A model generated the notes under the pieces. The model had not been told where the DNA came from. It was given only the letters and a program-made list of their open reading frames with translations, and ran no database searches. A program made the translations under genes and the position numbers. A stretch of DNA of 64,000 nt from an uncultured beta proteobacterium (GTDB lineage Bacteria; Pseudomonadota; Gammaproteobacteria; Burkholderiales; SG8-39): the NCBI GenBank assembly GCA_902826155.1, contig CADEDU010000017.1:42358-106357 (forward strand). The letters are read 5' to 3'. Shown one piece after another: positions 20,096 through 28,810 of this stretch. How positions within the stretch are numbered: position 1 is the first letter of the stretch; each line of letters starts with the position of its first letter.

Positions 20096-20205
20096 GTCCG
20101 TCGCAACGAAGTTGCTTGCTAAACTATTGCGAGTCGCTTGCTAGTGTGTGCGGTCGAAGCCTGGTCAGGTTCATTCCTACAATCAACTCTGGGTCGCTGA
20201 TCGCA

Positions 20206-20830
20206 TTAGTGTAGTGCGGGCGGGGTCCCGCATGCGTAGAGGCCTACTGCTGATGCATTGCGCTGCGCTTGGAAGATACGAATCACTTCGAGCAGCGTCG
20301 TGATCGAGATCGCCCGTACTCCGCGTACTTCGGCGAATCCAGTGTCCCGTATCAGTCTAGGTAGGAGTCTTGTTGCGTTGTCCGAGGTCGGTTTCGACGC
20401 CATCAACGATTAGTACTGGTAGGAACAACCAGCGCGTCACGAGCCCGTTCGAACGACCCCACTCGCCGACCAGCAATCGACCGCCGGGCTTCCTTACACG
20501 AAAAGCCTCCGACAATCCGCGAAGCGTTGTCGCGCAGTCAGATTAGTGAGAGCGATCTCAATAGGACAAGATCGAAGCTCGAAGCTTCAAAGGGCAGGTG
20601 CTGAGCCGACCCGTGCTCGAGATTGTCTGCGCGCCGCGCGCTATCGTGTTTCTCTGTGCCAGCACGAGTGCGTGCAGATCTGCGTCGAGTCCCGTTACCA
20701 GTGCGCCTCGATAGACCGTGGCAAGCGCAATGGCTAGTGCGCCGGTGCTGCAGCCGAGATCGAGCGCATCATCTCCGCGCCGAGGTTGCGCGCGGCGCAC
20801 GAACGCATCGTCGCCTTGCAGCTGGTGCTA
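20206..20830 (-). pseudogene. Degraded methyltransferase, upstream-copy paralogue of 21101-21883
   Basis: Minus-strand pieces match the methyltransferase at 21101-21883. The N-terminal SAM-binding part (20558-20800; RGDDALDLGCSTGALAIALA, VTGLDADLHALVLAQRN) and the C-terminal part (20206-20406; ATRLLPRLIRDTGFAEVRGV, RAISITTLLEVIRIFQAQR) are in different frames with stops between. The DNA of the two copies is clearly related (20450-20830 versus 21350-21720), so this is a tandem duplication that has decayed. The 5' end is joined to the YHS gene at 20734-20919. Confidence 0.65.
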
Positions 20831-20919
20831 CAGACGCAGTAAGTCGCGTCCCCGAGCTCGTGGCGATGTGCGCTTGCGCGGGAGACTTCCGTGCCGCATA
20901 CAGGATCGCGATCGCTCAT
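20734..20919 (-). CDS. YHS-domain metal-binding protein, 3' end truncated by fusion to methyltransferase debris
   Basis: A 61-aa frame that starts with a YHS motif (DPVCGTEV, then GDATYCVCSTSCKATM), the same metal-binding module seen in the Cu-ATPase at 14220-16652. After about residue 37 the sequence leaves the family and reads through methyltransferase-derived DNA in a shifted frame. The ATG overlaps the stop of the preceding small membrane protein by 4 nt. It is either a small YHS protein with a changed tail or a gene remnant. It would bind copper through the cysteines if made. Confidence 0.5.
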   Translation of the reverse strand: MSDRDPVCGTEVSRASAHRHELGDATYCVCSTSCKATMRSCAARNLGAEMMRSISAAAPAH

Positions 20920-21128
20920 GGCTTCTTTCGCTTCGTTCTTGGAAGGGTTCGATTGGAGCGCCGGTTGGGACGGTTCTTGCCATGACTCGGCCCAACTTTA
21001 TGGCGAAATCTAAGGAACAGCAAAAAGGCCACGAGGGTAAGCGCCGCAAGCCCGCCGGCGATCAACAGTGGCGTCAGTAATTGTGGCGAGGTCTCTGTGA
21101 TCACCTTGATGTGCAAGATGGTCTCCAA
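20916..21128 (-). CDS. Small single-span membrane protein with basic tail
   Basis: About 62-70 aa with one strong hydrophobic segment (LLTPLLIAGGLAALTLVAFL, about 17-36) and a very basic C-terminus (SHGKNRPNRRSNRTLPRTKR). No ATG is available; candidate starts are TTG at 21128 or GTG at 21104, so the 5' end is uncertain. It overlaps the methyltransferase remnant upstream and the YHS gene downstream (ATGA), which is a typical operon arrangement. Function unknown. Confidence 0.42.
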   Translation of the reverse strand: METILHIKVITETSPQLLTPLLIAGGLAALTLVAFLLFLRFRHKVGPSHGKNRPNRRSNRTLPRTKRKKP

Positions 21129-21883
21129 ACCGGCGCCCCAGCACGTACGGTCGACATTTCACTCGCACATGGATCCGATGTTGATCCGGCGCGCAGCGCT
21201 TCTACGATATGGATCACCCCGAGGGCGGTTGAGATCGCTTGTACTTCACGAACGTCGTCGAAGCCTGCTTGGCGAATCAAGGCAGGTAAGGCTCTGGTCA
21301 CGTGGTCGCACGTCGTTTACAGTCCGTCCAAAGTCCGAAGTAGTCGAAGCAGCAATCGCGAGACCACACCTGTTGGTGCTCCCCAGTCGGCGATCAGGAG
21401 CCGCCCGCCTGGCTTCGTAACACGTCTGGCCTCGAACAATGCGCGGTACTTCTCCGTCTGATCGAGATGGTGGAATAACAAGCTCGAGACGACGAGATCG
21501 AAGGTTGAGGCTTCAAAGGGCAGGTGTTGGACCAACCCGTGTTCGAGGTTGACTAAAGCGCGGCACCCTTTCGCTTTCTTTTGTGCCAGTACTAGCGCGT
21601 GCAGGTCGGCGTCCAGCCCCGTTACGGCAGCGTCTCGATATGCCAGCGCAAGTGCAACCGACAGCGTACCGGAGCCGCAGCCGAGATCGAGCGCATGCTC
21701 GGCACTTCGGAGTTTCGCGCGGCGCACGAGCTCGCCCGTCACCGCGCGCTCGCGTGAGGCCAGGCGCACTAGCGCGTCATAGAGCCGCGTGCGGAAACGG
21801 AACCGTAGCGGCGGCAGATATCCCGACGCTTCGCGGTGATGCATCACGTTGTGCGGATACCGATCGGGGCCCATCGTGCTCAA
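21101..21883 (-). pseudogene. Class I SAM-dependent methyltransferase with an in-frame nonsense codon
   Basis: The frame from 21883 has a full SAM-binding domain (EHALDLGCGSGTLSVALALA, AVTGLDADLHALVLAQKKAK, then the FDLVVSSLLFHHLDQTEKY and PGGRLLIADWGAP motifs). It stops at a TAA at 21317-21319, directly after LLRTLDGL. The same frame continues without any shift as TTCDHVTRALPALIRQAGFD and ends at 21101. In relatives an acidic or basic residue sits at the stop position, so a single base change truncated the protein by about one quarter. The first part (188 aa) may still fold. The gene follows the methyltransferase at 22051-22764 in the copper operon. Confidence 0.7.
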
Positions 21884-22050
21884 CCGTACCGCGCGAAGAC
21901 GTGGGATTGGTGGTCGTCGCGAAAGAGTAAGACCTCATAAGGATCGCATCGCGAACTTTCCATTCCGGGCGATCCAAGCGGCAGGTCGGCGCCAAGGCAA
22001 TAGCGCGCGCACGAGCAGGAACGCGCCCCTCGACGGGTAGGTTCGCGCGT

Positions 22051-22764
22051 TCAGAACGCCGGCTTGGATTCGCTCGATCGTTCATATCGATGATCGTTGC
22101 GCAGCGGCTTCGCGTGCATAGTTCCGCGCGCGAGATAACTCGTGCCCGCGTGGAACCGCTCTTCGACGGACAAGTCTGGGCAATATGGTGTAAGGGCCCG
22201 CCAGGGAGCGCCCAAGCCCCGATAGGTCGTCAGATAGTGACGCGCGCGCCATATCAGCCACACGTTCACCGGCGCGAGCCACCAAGGCAGAAGGCACATG
22301 CCTACGACCACTGCCCGTGCTCCTGGACGCGCCGAGACGGACAGACGCTCGAGCGCCGCCGTGCTTTGCAGCACATCGTGGGTATAAGTGAAGAGCAGCG
22401 CGTCGGCGCGGCGATCAAAGGATGCCTCTTCAACGGACGTTTGGAGCAGGGAGACGTTTGTCAGGCGCTCGGCGGCGATGCGCCTGCGGGCCAGCGCAGC
22501 CATCTCGGGCGACTGTTCGATGCCTACTACGTGTCCGGTGGGCCCGACCGCACCGGCGAGGACCGGCAACAGCGCGCCGGTTCCGCACGCGACATCGAAA
22601 ACGGTTTCTCCGGTTTGGAGTTCCAGCGCCGCTACGGCCCGGGCGCGAATGACCCCGATGTGGCGGCACGACTCGTCGTAGCTCGCGGCGAGATGCCGGT
22701 ACCGTTCGACCGCGAGGGTGCGGTTCGGCGTGCCCTGAAGATTGGCGAGCAGTACGGAGCTCAT
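22051..22764 (-). CDS. Class I SAM-dependent methyltransferase coupled to cusF
   Basis: A 237-aa methyltransferase. SAM motif I is VFDVACGTGALLPVLAGAVG (about 55-74), followed by VVGIEQSPEMAALARRRIAA and a post-I region with the hydrophobic ALLFTYTHDVLQS. The C-terminal half has a Trp-rich hydrophobic part (CLLPWWLAPVNVWLIWRARH), suggesting membrane contact or a lipophilic substrate. The start overlaps the stop of the CusF gene by 4 nt, so its synthesis is tied to a copper chaperone. The methyl acceptor is unknown. The presence of three methyltransferase genes or remnants at the end of this copper operon is notable. Confidence 0.8.
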   Translation of the reverse strand: MSSVLLANLQGTPNRTLAVERYRHLAASYDESCRHIGVIRARAVAALELQTGETVFDVACGTGALLPVLAGAVGPTGHVVGIEQSPEMAALARRRIAAERLTNVSLLQTSVEEASFDRRADALLFTYTHDVLQSTAALERLSVSARPGARAVVVGMCLLPWWLAPVNVWLIWRARHYLTTYRGLGAPWRALTPYCPDLSVEERFHAGTSYLARGTMHAKPLRNDHRYERSSESKPAF

Positions 22765-23102
22765 TTGGCTGGCTCGAAGCCGGTGACGGTGTATTGCCCG
22801 CCGATCTTCTCGGCGACGAATTTGATTTTGTCGCCGGGTTGGAGCCGGTCGAGCATCGCGGGCTCCTTCACTCGAAAGACCATCGTCATCGGTGGCATGT
22901 CGAGGCTCTTGATCTCCGCGTGTTTGATCGTGACCTTGCCTGCGTCCTTGTCGATCTTGCGCACCTCGCCGTCGGTCATCGCAGAGCTGCCTTGCGCGGC
23001 GGCTGCACCATGGTCGTGGCTGTGCGTCTGCGCGGCCGCGCGGAAGCTCCCGATCGAGAGTGCAACGAAGGCCGCCAAAGCGATTGCGGTGGTGTGCTTC
23101 AT
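22761..23102 (-). CDS. cusF: CusF-type periplasmic copper chaperone
   Basis: A 113-aa exported protein. The start at 23102 follows a GAGGAGAG ribosome binding site and gives a good signal peptide (MKHTTAIALAAFVALSIGSF, cleaved near AAAQ). A His-rich linker (THSHDHG) precedes the CusF OB-fold: GEVRKIDKDAGKVTIKHAEI with the ligand His, and DMPPMTMVFRV with the MTM methionines. The aromatic residue that caps Cu(I) in E. coli CusF (Trp) is replaced by Met here, unlike the CusF domain fused to CusB at 6592-8157, which keeps Trp. It lies between the cupredoxin genes and the methyltransferase. Confidence 0.93.
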   Translation of the reverse strand: MKHTTAIALAAFVALSIGSFRAAAQTHSHDHGAAAAQGSSAMTDGEVRKIDKDAGKVTIKHAEIKSLDMPPMTMVFRVKEPAMLDRLQPGDKIKFVAEKIGGQYTVTGFEPAK

Positions 23103-23145
23103 ATCATGCTCTCCTCGAATCGACACGTAAGAGATAGCTTGGGGA

Positions 23146-23610
23146 TTACTTCGGTTCGACACGAACCTTGCCGACCATGCCGGCTTCGAAGTGGCCGGGT
23201 TGCAGGCACGCGAAATCGAATTCCCCTGGCTTGGTGAATCGCCAGATCATCTGTCCGGCTTTACCTGGATCCGCGACTGCCTGATTCGGATCGTCGTGCT
23301 CCATGTTCGGATGCTTCTTCATCATCTCGGCGTGTTCTTTTAGCTCCTGCATCGTGCCGAGCACCATCTCGTGTTTCACCTGCCCGCTGTTCCGTACGAC
23401 AAACCGGATGGTCTCGCCCTGTTTGACATTGATCAGGGCGGGCGCGAAGCGCATGTTGTCGGTCATTACGACTTCGATCGTACGCGAGACGTCTTTCGCG
23501 TCCCCGGCCTCACCCACTGTCGATCCGTGGTGATGGTGTCCGTGTCCGCACGCGGCTAGAGCGATAGCGCCGATCGTTACCACTACAACGCTTTGCAGGT
23601 GATTCTTCAT
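23146..23610 (-). CDS. Cupredoxin-domain copper protein (lipoprotein-like)
   Basis: A 154-aa exported blue-copper-type protein. The signal has a lipobox-like ALAAC followed by a His-rich GHGHHHHG. The cupredoxin fold ends with the type-1 copper ligands: His in QVKHEMVLG, then the Cys, His and Met of FACLQPGHFEAGM. The middle has a second possible metal segment (AEMMKKHPNMEHDDPN). It is a close paralogue of the neighbouring 23683-24171 gene. AGGAGAGGA lies upstream of the ATG. It is likely a periplasmic copper carrier or electron-transfer partner of the multicopper oxidase encoded upstream. Confidence 0.88.
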   Translation of the reverse strand: MKNHLQSVVVVTIGAIALAACGHGHHHHGSTVGEAGDAKDVSRTIEVVMTDNMRFAPALINVKQGETIRFVVRNSGQVKHEMVLGTMQELKEHAEMMKKHPNMEHDDPNQAVADPGKAGQMIWRFTKPGEFDFACLQPGHFEAGMVGKVRVEPK

Positions 23611-23682
23611 GAGCTGTTCCTCTCCTGGCTTAGTTCACTCGAACTGCTTCTTTGGAGTTTCGATGGGTCCATACATCCCGGC

Positions 23683-24171
23683 TCACCTGACGATGATTTT
23701 TCCGACCATTCCGGCCTCGAAATGTCCAGGTACCAGGCAGCCGAAGAAAAACTCGCCGGCTTTCGTGAACTGCCACACCATCGTCTCTTGCTTGCCTGGA
23801 TTGACGTGCGCCATGTAGGGCTCGTCGTGCTCCATGTTCGGATGCTTCTTCATGAGCTCGGCGTGCTCGGCGAGTTCCTTCTTGGTGCCGATCACCATCT
23901 CGTGAAGCACCTGGCCCTTGTTCTTGACGACGAAGCGGATCGTCTCGCCGCGCTTTATCGAAAGTTCCGCCGGGGTAAAGCGCATGGTGTCGGCCATGTC
24001 GATGTTGACCGTGCGGGATACTTTCTTCGGATCACCTTGGCGGCCGAACTCCTTCTCTTCGGTGCTGATCGCGGCCGGCTTGGCAGTTTTCTTGGCGTGA
24101 CTGTCACCGTGCGCGAGCGCGAGCGCAGGTAGCGATGCGAGCAGGGTGGTAAGCAGTATGTGCTTGATCAT
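23683..24171 (-). CDS. Cupredoxin-domain copper protein
   Basis: A 162-aa secreted cupredoxin. Two adjacent ATGs exist (24174 and 24171); the second has the better spacing to GGAGG. The signal peptide is MIKHILLTTLLASLPALALA, followed by HGDSHAKK. Type-1 copper ligands are His in QVLHEMVIG and the Cys/His/Met set in FGCLVPGHFEAGM. Met/His-rich KKHPNMEHDEPYMAH could bind further copper. It is paralogous to the gene at 23146-23610 and directly downstream of the multicopper oxidase. Confidence 0.9.
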   Translation of the reverse strand: MIKHILLTTLLASLPALALAHGDSHAKKTAKPAAISTEEKEFGRQGDPKKVSRTVNIDMADTMRFTPAELSIKRGETIRFVVKNKGQVLHEMVIGTKKELAEHAELMKKHPNMEHDEPYMAHVNPGKQETMVWQFTKAGEFFFGCLVPGHFEAGMVGKIIVR

Positions 24172-24197
24172 CATGATCCTCCGCGGGAAGTCCGGGC

Positions 24198-25571
24198 TCA
24201 GTGTTGGCTGTGCCCGGAGGGTTTGCGAGCAGTTAGCGATGTGCCGGCCGTCTTGGTCGGTTCGGACGCTCGCTCGGCCTTCGGCGGCTCCCCCTTCCAT
24301 TCGAAAGCGACAGTGCCGGGCGGATGCTTGTACCAACCGGGATCGCTGTAGTCGTTGCGTGCAAGTCCTTCGCGCACTTTGACCACGGAGAACATGCCTC
24401 CCATCTCGATGGGACCGAACGGCCCCTGTCCGGTCATCATCGGCAGCGTGTTGTCCGGGAGCGGCATTTCCATCTCGCCCATGTCGGCCATGCCGCGTTC
24501 GCCCATGACCATATAGTCGGGAACCAGGGTCATGATTTGGCGCGCCACGCCACGATGGTCCACTCCGATCATCGTAGGTACGTCGTGACCCATCGGGTTC
24601 ATCGTGTGGTGCGACTTGTGGCAATGAAACGCCCAGTCGCCCGGCGCGTCGGCGACGAATTCAAACGCGCGCAAGGCGCCGATCGGCACGTCGATCGTTG
24701 TCTCCGGCCATTGCGCGGATCGCGGGACCCAACCGCCGTCGGTGCCAGTGACGCTGAAGTTGAATCCATGCAGATGAATCGGATGGTTGGTCATCGTGAG
24801 ATTGCCCATCCGAATCCGCACGCGATCGTCCTTTCGCACGACCAAGTGATCGATCCCGGGAAACGCGCGGCTGTTCCAGGTCCACAGGTTGAAATCGAGC
24901 ATCGTGTTGACCTTGGGGGTGTAGCTGCCGGGTTCGATGTCGTAGGCATTGATGAGGAAGCAGAAATCACGATCCACCGGCATGAATTTCGGGTTTCGCG
25001 GATGGACCACGATGAAACCCATCATGCCCATCGCCATTTGCACCATCTCATCCGCATGCGGGTGATACATGAACGTGCCCGAGTGCTTCATCTCGAATTC
25101 ATAGACGAACGTCTTGCCGGTCGGGATCTGCGGCTGGTTGAGACCGCCTACGCCGTCCATGCCGTTGGGTAGCAAGATTCCGTGCCAGTGAATGGTGGTG
25201 TGCTCTGGCAGCTTGTTGGTCACGAAGAAACGCACCTTGTCGCCCTCGACGCACTCGATCGTCGGTCCGGGTGATTGCCCGTTGTAGCCCCACAGATTGG
25301 CTTTCATGCCGGGTGCGATCTCGCGCACGACCGGTTCGGCAATCAGGTGAAATTCCTTCCAGCCGTTATTCATCCGCCACGGCAATGACCAACTATTCAG
25401 CGTCACCACCGGGTTGTACGGCCGCCCGCTCGAGGGGGCGAGCGGCGGCTGGGTCTTCGGCGACTCTTGAATGGGTGCTTCGGGCAGCGTGGCGGCACCC
25501 GCGCGGGATATCAGTCCGGCACCCAGTGCGACTGCGCCGGAACGCTGCAGAAATCTTCGACGAGATAGCAT
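24198..25571 (-). CDS. Periplasmic multicopper oxidase (CopA/CueO-like), Tat-exported
   Basis: A 457-aa copper oxidase expected to oxidise Cu(I) in the periplasm. The N-terminus has a twin-arginine signal (SRRRFLQRSGAVALGAGL). All copper-binding motifs are present: HWHG and HPHAD in the first domain, HPIHLHGF and the HCHKSHHTMNPM block carrying the T1/T2/T3 ligands. Met-rich segments (MGERGMADMGEMEMPLP) resemble the copper-binding inserts of CueO/PcoA-type enzymes. It lies 23 bp after the TolC gene and 24 bp before the first cupredoxin gene. Confidence 0.94.
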   Translation of the reverse strand: MLSRRRFLQRSGAVALGAGLISRAGAATLPEAPIQESPKTQPPLAPSSGRPYNPVVTLNSWSLPWRMNNGWKEFHLIAEPVVREIAPGMKANLWGYNGQSPGPTIECVEGDKVRFFVTNKLPEHTTIHWHGILLPNGMDGVGGLNQPQIPTGKTFVYEFEMKHSGTFMYHPHADEMVQMAMGMMGFIVVHPRNPKFMPVDRDFCFLINAYDIEPGSYTPKVNTMLDFNLWTWNSRAFPGIDHLVVRKDDRVRIRMGNLTMTNHPIHLHGFNFSVTGTDGGWVPRSAQWPETTIDVPIGALRAFEFVADAPGDWAFHCHKSHHTMNPMGHDVPTMIGVDHRGVARQIMTLVPDYMVMGERGMADMGEMEMPLPDNTLPMMTGQGPFGPIEMGGMFSVVKVREGLARNDYSDPGWYKHPPGTVAFEWKGEPPKAERASEPTKTAGTSLTARKPSGHSQH

Positions 25572-25594
25572 TCGAGGGCTTTCCTAGTAAGTGC

Positions 25595-27025
25595 TCAATG
25601 GCCGGCGAGCGCGGGATTCGGAAGCATGCGCATACCGCCACCCGGGGCCGCGACGCGGAGGTTTCCACCGCCGGGACCGTTCAACGCCGCCTGCAGGTCG
25701 GTGGCCGCGAGCCAGAATTCGCGCAGCGAAGTGATGTAGCCCGTGACGCTCGTCACTTGCTCGCGCGCATCGGCGAGCAGCTCGAAGACGCTGATCAGCA
25801 TGCCGTTGTAGCGGAGCAGGTTTTCTTCGGAGATCTTCTTGCGCAATGGGACGATCTCGTCGCGGTAGTGCTTCGTGGTGTCGTACGCGGTGCGCGCGAT
25901 CGAGAACGCGTCGCGCACTTCTGAGCGCGCGTTCACTGCCACTTCGGCGAGTCGATGGACGGTCTGCATGTACTGCGCTTCTGCCTTGGCGACGCGCGCG
26001 CCGCCCCAGTCGAACAGAGGGATTTGCAGGCTGAACTCGATACCTCGCTTCCAGCCCTCGTGGCCTTCCTTCGTGCGCGCGGGCCCGAGCTCGAGCGCGT
26101 TGATGAAGCGGGTTGTTTTCGTCAGACCGAGGAGCTCCGCCACGCCTTCGCTTTGACGTCTTGCCGCCTGAATATCCAGGCGCTGCGCAATCGCCTTCGC
26201 TTCGAGGTCGGTCCACTCCGGTGGCTGACCAGGCAGGTCGGGAAGTCGGCCCGGGAGGCGGAATTTGATGTCTTCGCCGTATAGCCCCATGAGCCGCGTC
26301 AGCCGCTCCCGCTCCGAAAGCGCCACGCGCTTGGCCTGCGCGAGCTGCGTGATTGTCTCGGCGTAGAACACCTGTTCGCGCATCTGGGTGAGCTTCGGGA
26401 AATTGCCGGCTCGCGCCATGCGCCTCGCAAGCTCAGCGCTCGCCTCGGCTGCAGTCTTCACCTGCTCGAGGTACGTGACCATTTCGCTCGCTGCGAGCGC
26501 TTGGAAGTACGCGCGACGGGTTTCGAATGCAACGTCGATGACGCGACTCGAGACCTCCAGCTTGGTCTGCTCGAAGCGCTGCGTTTCGATCTTCCTGCGT
26601 AGCGGCATCGTGAGCAAATCGATGATCGGAAAGGTCAATGCCCATTCGATTGATTTGCTTTCGCCGTTGCGTACGTTCAAGTATGCGAAGTGCGGATTGG
26701 TGAGCCGACCCGCCTGCACGAGATCGGCCTCGGCAATGCCCAACTCCTCGTAGGTGCTCTGGAGCCCACGGTTGTTGAGAAGCGCGACTTGAACCGCGTC
26801 ATCCACCGAGAGGGGTGCAGTCAATCGTTGCTTGACGAAGTCTTGCAGACGGTTGTCGTCCTGGGAGGCACGGATGACTTTGGTATTGGTGCCCAACCTT
26901 TGCTGAGTCGTCGCCTCGACCGAGCCGAAGCCGCCGTCTTGCGAGAACGTTGCACATCCAGCCAGGGTCAGTGCGGCCACCGCCAAGAAGCCTACGCGGA
27001 ACTGCGCGACACAAATTGGTCGCAT
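25595..27025 (-). CDS. TolC-family outer-membrane lipoprotein
   Basis: A 476-aa outer-membrane factor with a lipoprotein signal (lipobox LAGC, Cys about 24), as in CusC. TolC repeats are visible (APLSVDDAVQVALLNNRGLQ; FSLQIPLFDWGGARVAKAEA; long helices rich in Ala/Glu/Arg). AGGAGG is upstream of the ATG. It is unusual that no CusA or CusB gene accompanies it in this operon; the pumps at 3-8 kb and 41-46 kb have their own channels. It may serve an adaptor encoded elsewhere, or this operon lost its pump genes. Confidence 0.9.
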   Translation of the reverse strand: MRPICVAQFRVGFLAVAALTLAGCATFSQDGGFGSVEATTQQRLGTNTKVIRASQDDNRLQDFVKQRLTAPLSVDDAVQVALLNNRGLQSTYEELGIAEADLVQAGRLTNPHFAYLNVRNGESKSIEWALTFPIIDLLTMPLRRKIETQRFEQTKLEVSSRVIDVAFETRRAYFQALAASEMVTYLEQVKTAAEASAELARRMARAGNFPKLTQMREQVFYAETITQLAQAKRVALSERERLTRLMGLYGEDIKFRLPGRLPDLPGQPPEWTDLEAKAIAQRLDIQAARRQSEGVAELLGLTKTTRFINALELGPARTKEGHEGWKRGIEFSLQIPLFDWGGARVAKAEAQYMQTVHRLAEVAVNARSEVRDAFSIARTAYDTTKHYRDEIVPLRKKISEENLLRYNGMLISVFELLADAREQVTSVTGYITSLREFWLAATDLQAALNGPGGGNLRVAAPGGGMRMLPNPALAGH

Positions 27026-27037
27026 CGATTCATCCTC

Positions 27038-27409
27038 CTAGTGCTTGTGGGTCGAATGGCCGGCGCTCGGGGCGCTGGCCGGTTGCGATGGCTTGGATTC
27101 ACTCGCGGGCGCCGACCGTGGACTTGAGCGTTCCGGAACCGCCCCCGGCTTCGCGCCACTGGACGCCTCATCCTTGATGTGTCCGGCGTGGCCGCCCAGG
27201 CCAAGGACTTCATCGTTCAGCGCACGCCACGAGGCAGGCTTTTCCTCTTGATAGCGCTGATAGCTCGCGAACGGCGAAACGTACTCCACTGCCGGTACTC
27301 GAAGCTGGGAGTCGGTCGGGTCGGCTCGGCTCTGCGCGATCGTGCTGCCAACAATCAATGTATTGAAAGCAACCGCGGCGACGGCTGCGCACGTGCTGAT
27401 TCGTTGCAT
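27038..27409 (-). CDS. Exported hypothetical protein of copper operon
   Basis: A 123-aa protein with a signal peptide (MQRISTCAAVAAVAFNTLIV ending near TIAQS). It has a conserved-looking central motif (EYVSPFASYQRYQEEKPASW, then RALNDEV) and a low-complexity Ser/Pro/Ala tail ending in HSTHKH. GAGGT precedes the ATG. It lies 13 bp before the TolC gene. A role in copper handling is inferred from the neighbours and the His tail only. Confidence 0.7.
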   Translation of the reverse strand: MQRISTCAAVAAVAFNTLIVGSTIAQSRADPTDSQLRVPAVEYVSPFASYQRYQEEKPASWRALNDEVLGLGGHAGHIKDEASSGAKPGAVPERSSPRSAPASESKPSQPASAPSAGHSTHKH

Positions 27410-27528
27410 GGAATACCTCGCGATTCGATTTCACGGGTGCGGACGATGGCAACCCATGACTGGGTAGCATGTCGCTCGGCTTACGAACGGGGAGGTTCCG
27501 AACGAACACAACCTCCCTTTGCGTCGCA

Positions 27529-27948
27529 CTAGGCGACGCGCGTGGAGCGAGGCGCTAACGGCGGCCGGTCGAGGGTCGCGGGGACTCGACTCTCGAGATG
27601 CCGAAGGACGGAGACGGGGCGAAGTTCAGAGTTTTTGAGGACGTTGGCGAGCAGACCAAACGAAGTCGTCATGCCCACCGCCGCGCAACAAATTGAACAG
27701 ACGCTGCAGTGGCAATTCCCATGGTCGCCCTCGTCGTTCGCGTGGGCGGCGAAGTCATGATGAGCGTGCCCCTGATGAGCGGGGGCATCGGGCTGCGAAC
27801 CTTGATGCGCGCTATGGCCTGGAAGCCGCTCTGAGGCATACGCTGCGTCGGCATGACCGGCACAGCGCAGCATGAGCACGGCCGCGAATCCCTTTAGCGG
27901 GATTGCGAGCAGCAGCAGGCAAACAACAATGGACTTCCAATGCCGCAA
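27529..27948 (-). CDS. His/Cys-rich exported protein, first gene of the copper operon
   Basis: A 139-aa protein starting at TTG (27948) with a strong AGGAG 7 bases upstream. The signal peptide is LRHWKSIVVCLLLLAIPLKG with the first codon read as Met. The mature part is His-rich (HSAHQG, HQGHAHHDFAAHA) and has a dense Cys cluster CHCSVCSICC near residue 80-90, followed by a moderately hydrophobic stretch. This looks like a metal-chelating periplasmic or membrane-attached protein. No named family is recognised. It is first in the operon and divergent from the two-component regulator, with the palindrome at 28071-28098 in between. Confidence 0.72.
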   Translation of the reverse strand: MRHWKSIVVCLLLLAIPLKGFAAVLMLRCAGHADAAYASERLPGHSAHQGSQPDAPAHQGHAHHDFAAHANDEGDHGNCHCSVCSICCAAVGMTTSFGLLANVLKNSELRPVSVLRHLESRVPATLDRPPLAPRSTRVA

Positions 27949-28070
27949 CCAGGCACTCCTCAGGCATGTTGAACTACGACAGATCGAAACAAACGGTTCG
28001 GACGACGGCGTCGAAACACTTCGTCCTCACGAATGGAATCTTAGGACGGGGCGACGCTCAGTTGCGTGAC

Positions 28071-28098
28071 GCCTTCATTACAACTTCGTAATGAAGGC
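28071..28098. promoter_or_regulatory. Perfect 11-bp palindrome between copper operon and cusRS-type genes
   Basis: Arms GCCTTCATTAC (28071-28081) and GTAATGAAGGC (28088-28098) are exact inverted repeats around a 6-bp spacer AACTTC. The core CATTAC-N6-GTAATG matches the form of operators of the CusR/HprR group of OmpR-type regulators. It lies in the divergent promoter region and 41 bp before the regulator start. The core ATTAC-N6-GTAAT recurs at 35261-35276 and 38040-38055. Confidence 0.75.
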
Positions 28099-28138
28099 TG
28101 CTTTGTTCTGGCTTACAGTTCGCCAAGGAGCCCGGCAC

Positions 28139-28810
28139 GTGAAAATTCTGATTGTCGAAGACGAACCGAAGACCGTTGACTATCTGAAGAAAGGTCTATC
28201 CGAGGCGGGCTTCATCGTCGACGTAGCCCACGACGGAAAAGACGGGCTTCACCTCGCCCAAACCGGCGGGTACGCGCTGGTGATCCTCGATATCATGATG
28301 CCGGGACTGGACGGCTGGAACGTCCTGCGCGAGCTGCGCCGATCAATGGATACGCCGGTACTTTTTCTTACTGCAAAGGATCGAGTGGAAGACCGCGTGC
28401 GTGGGCTCGAGATGGGGGCAGACGACTATCTGGTTAAACCGTTCGCGTTTTCCGAGCTGCTGGCGCGTGTGCGGACGATTCTGCGTCGCGGTCATCCGAA
28501 AAAGACGGAGGTATTGCGGGTGGCCGATCTGGAGTTGGACCCCATCAAGCGTCGCGTCCAGCGCGGGGCGCAGCGCGTAGATCTGACGGCGAAAGAGTTT
28601 CTGCTACTTCATCTGCTGATGCAGCGCGAAGGCGAGGTGCTGTCACGGACTTTCATCGCCGAGCAGGTCTGGGACATGAACTTCGATAGCGACACCAACG
28701 TCGTCGATGTCGTGGTGAGGAGGCTGCGCGCTAAAGTCGATGATCCGTTCGCTGAGAAGTTGATCCACACGTTGCGGGGCGTGGGCTACGTTCTGGAGCA
28801 TCGCCCATGA
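28139..28810 (+). CDS. cusR: OmpR-family response regulator, heavy-metal (CusR/CopR) type
   Basis: A 223-aa DNA-binding response regulator. The GTG at 28139, with AGGAG 9 bases upstream, places [12 protein letters not shown] at the N-terminus. The receiver has the acidic pair (EDE), the phospho-acceptor in [14 protein letters not shown] (Asp about 51), PVLFLTAKD and the Lys in DDYLVKPF. The C-terminal winged helix (about 125-220) has [40 protein letters not shown] and [11 protein letters not shown]. It overlaps the sensor kinase by 4 nt. Phosphorylated protein is expected to bind the adjacent palindrome and activate the copper operon. Confidence 0.95.
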   Translation: MKILIVEDEPKTVDYLKKGLSEAGFIVDVAHDGKDGLHLAQTGGYALVILDIMMPGLDGWNVLRELRRSMDTPVLFLTAKDRVEDRVRGLEMGADDYLVKPFAFSELLARVRTILRRGHPKKTEVLRVADLELDPIKRRVQRGAQRVDLTAKEFLLLHLLMQREGEVLSRTFIAEQVWDMNFDSDTNVVDVVVRRLRAKVDDPFAEKLIHTLRGVGYVLEHRP

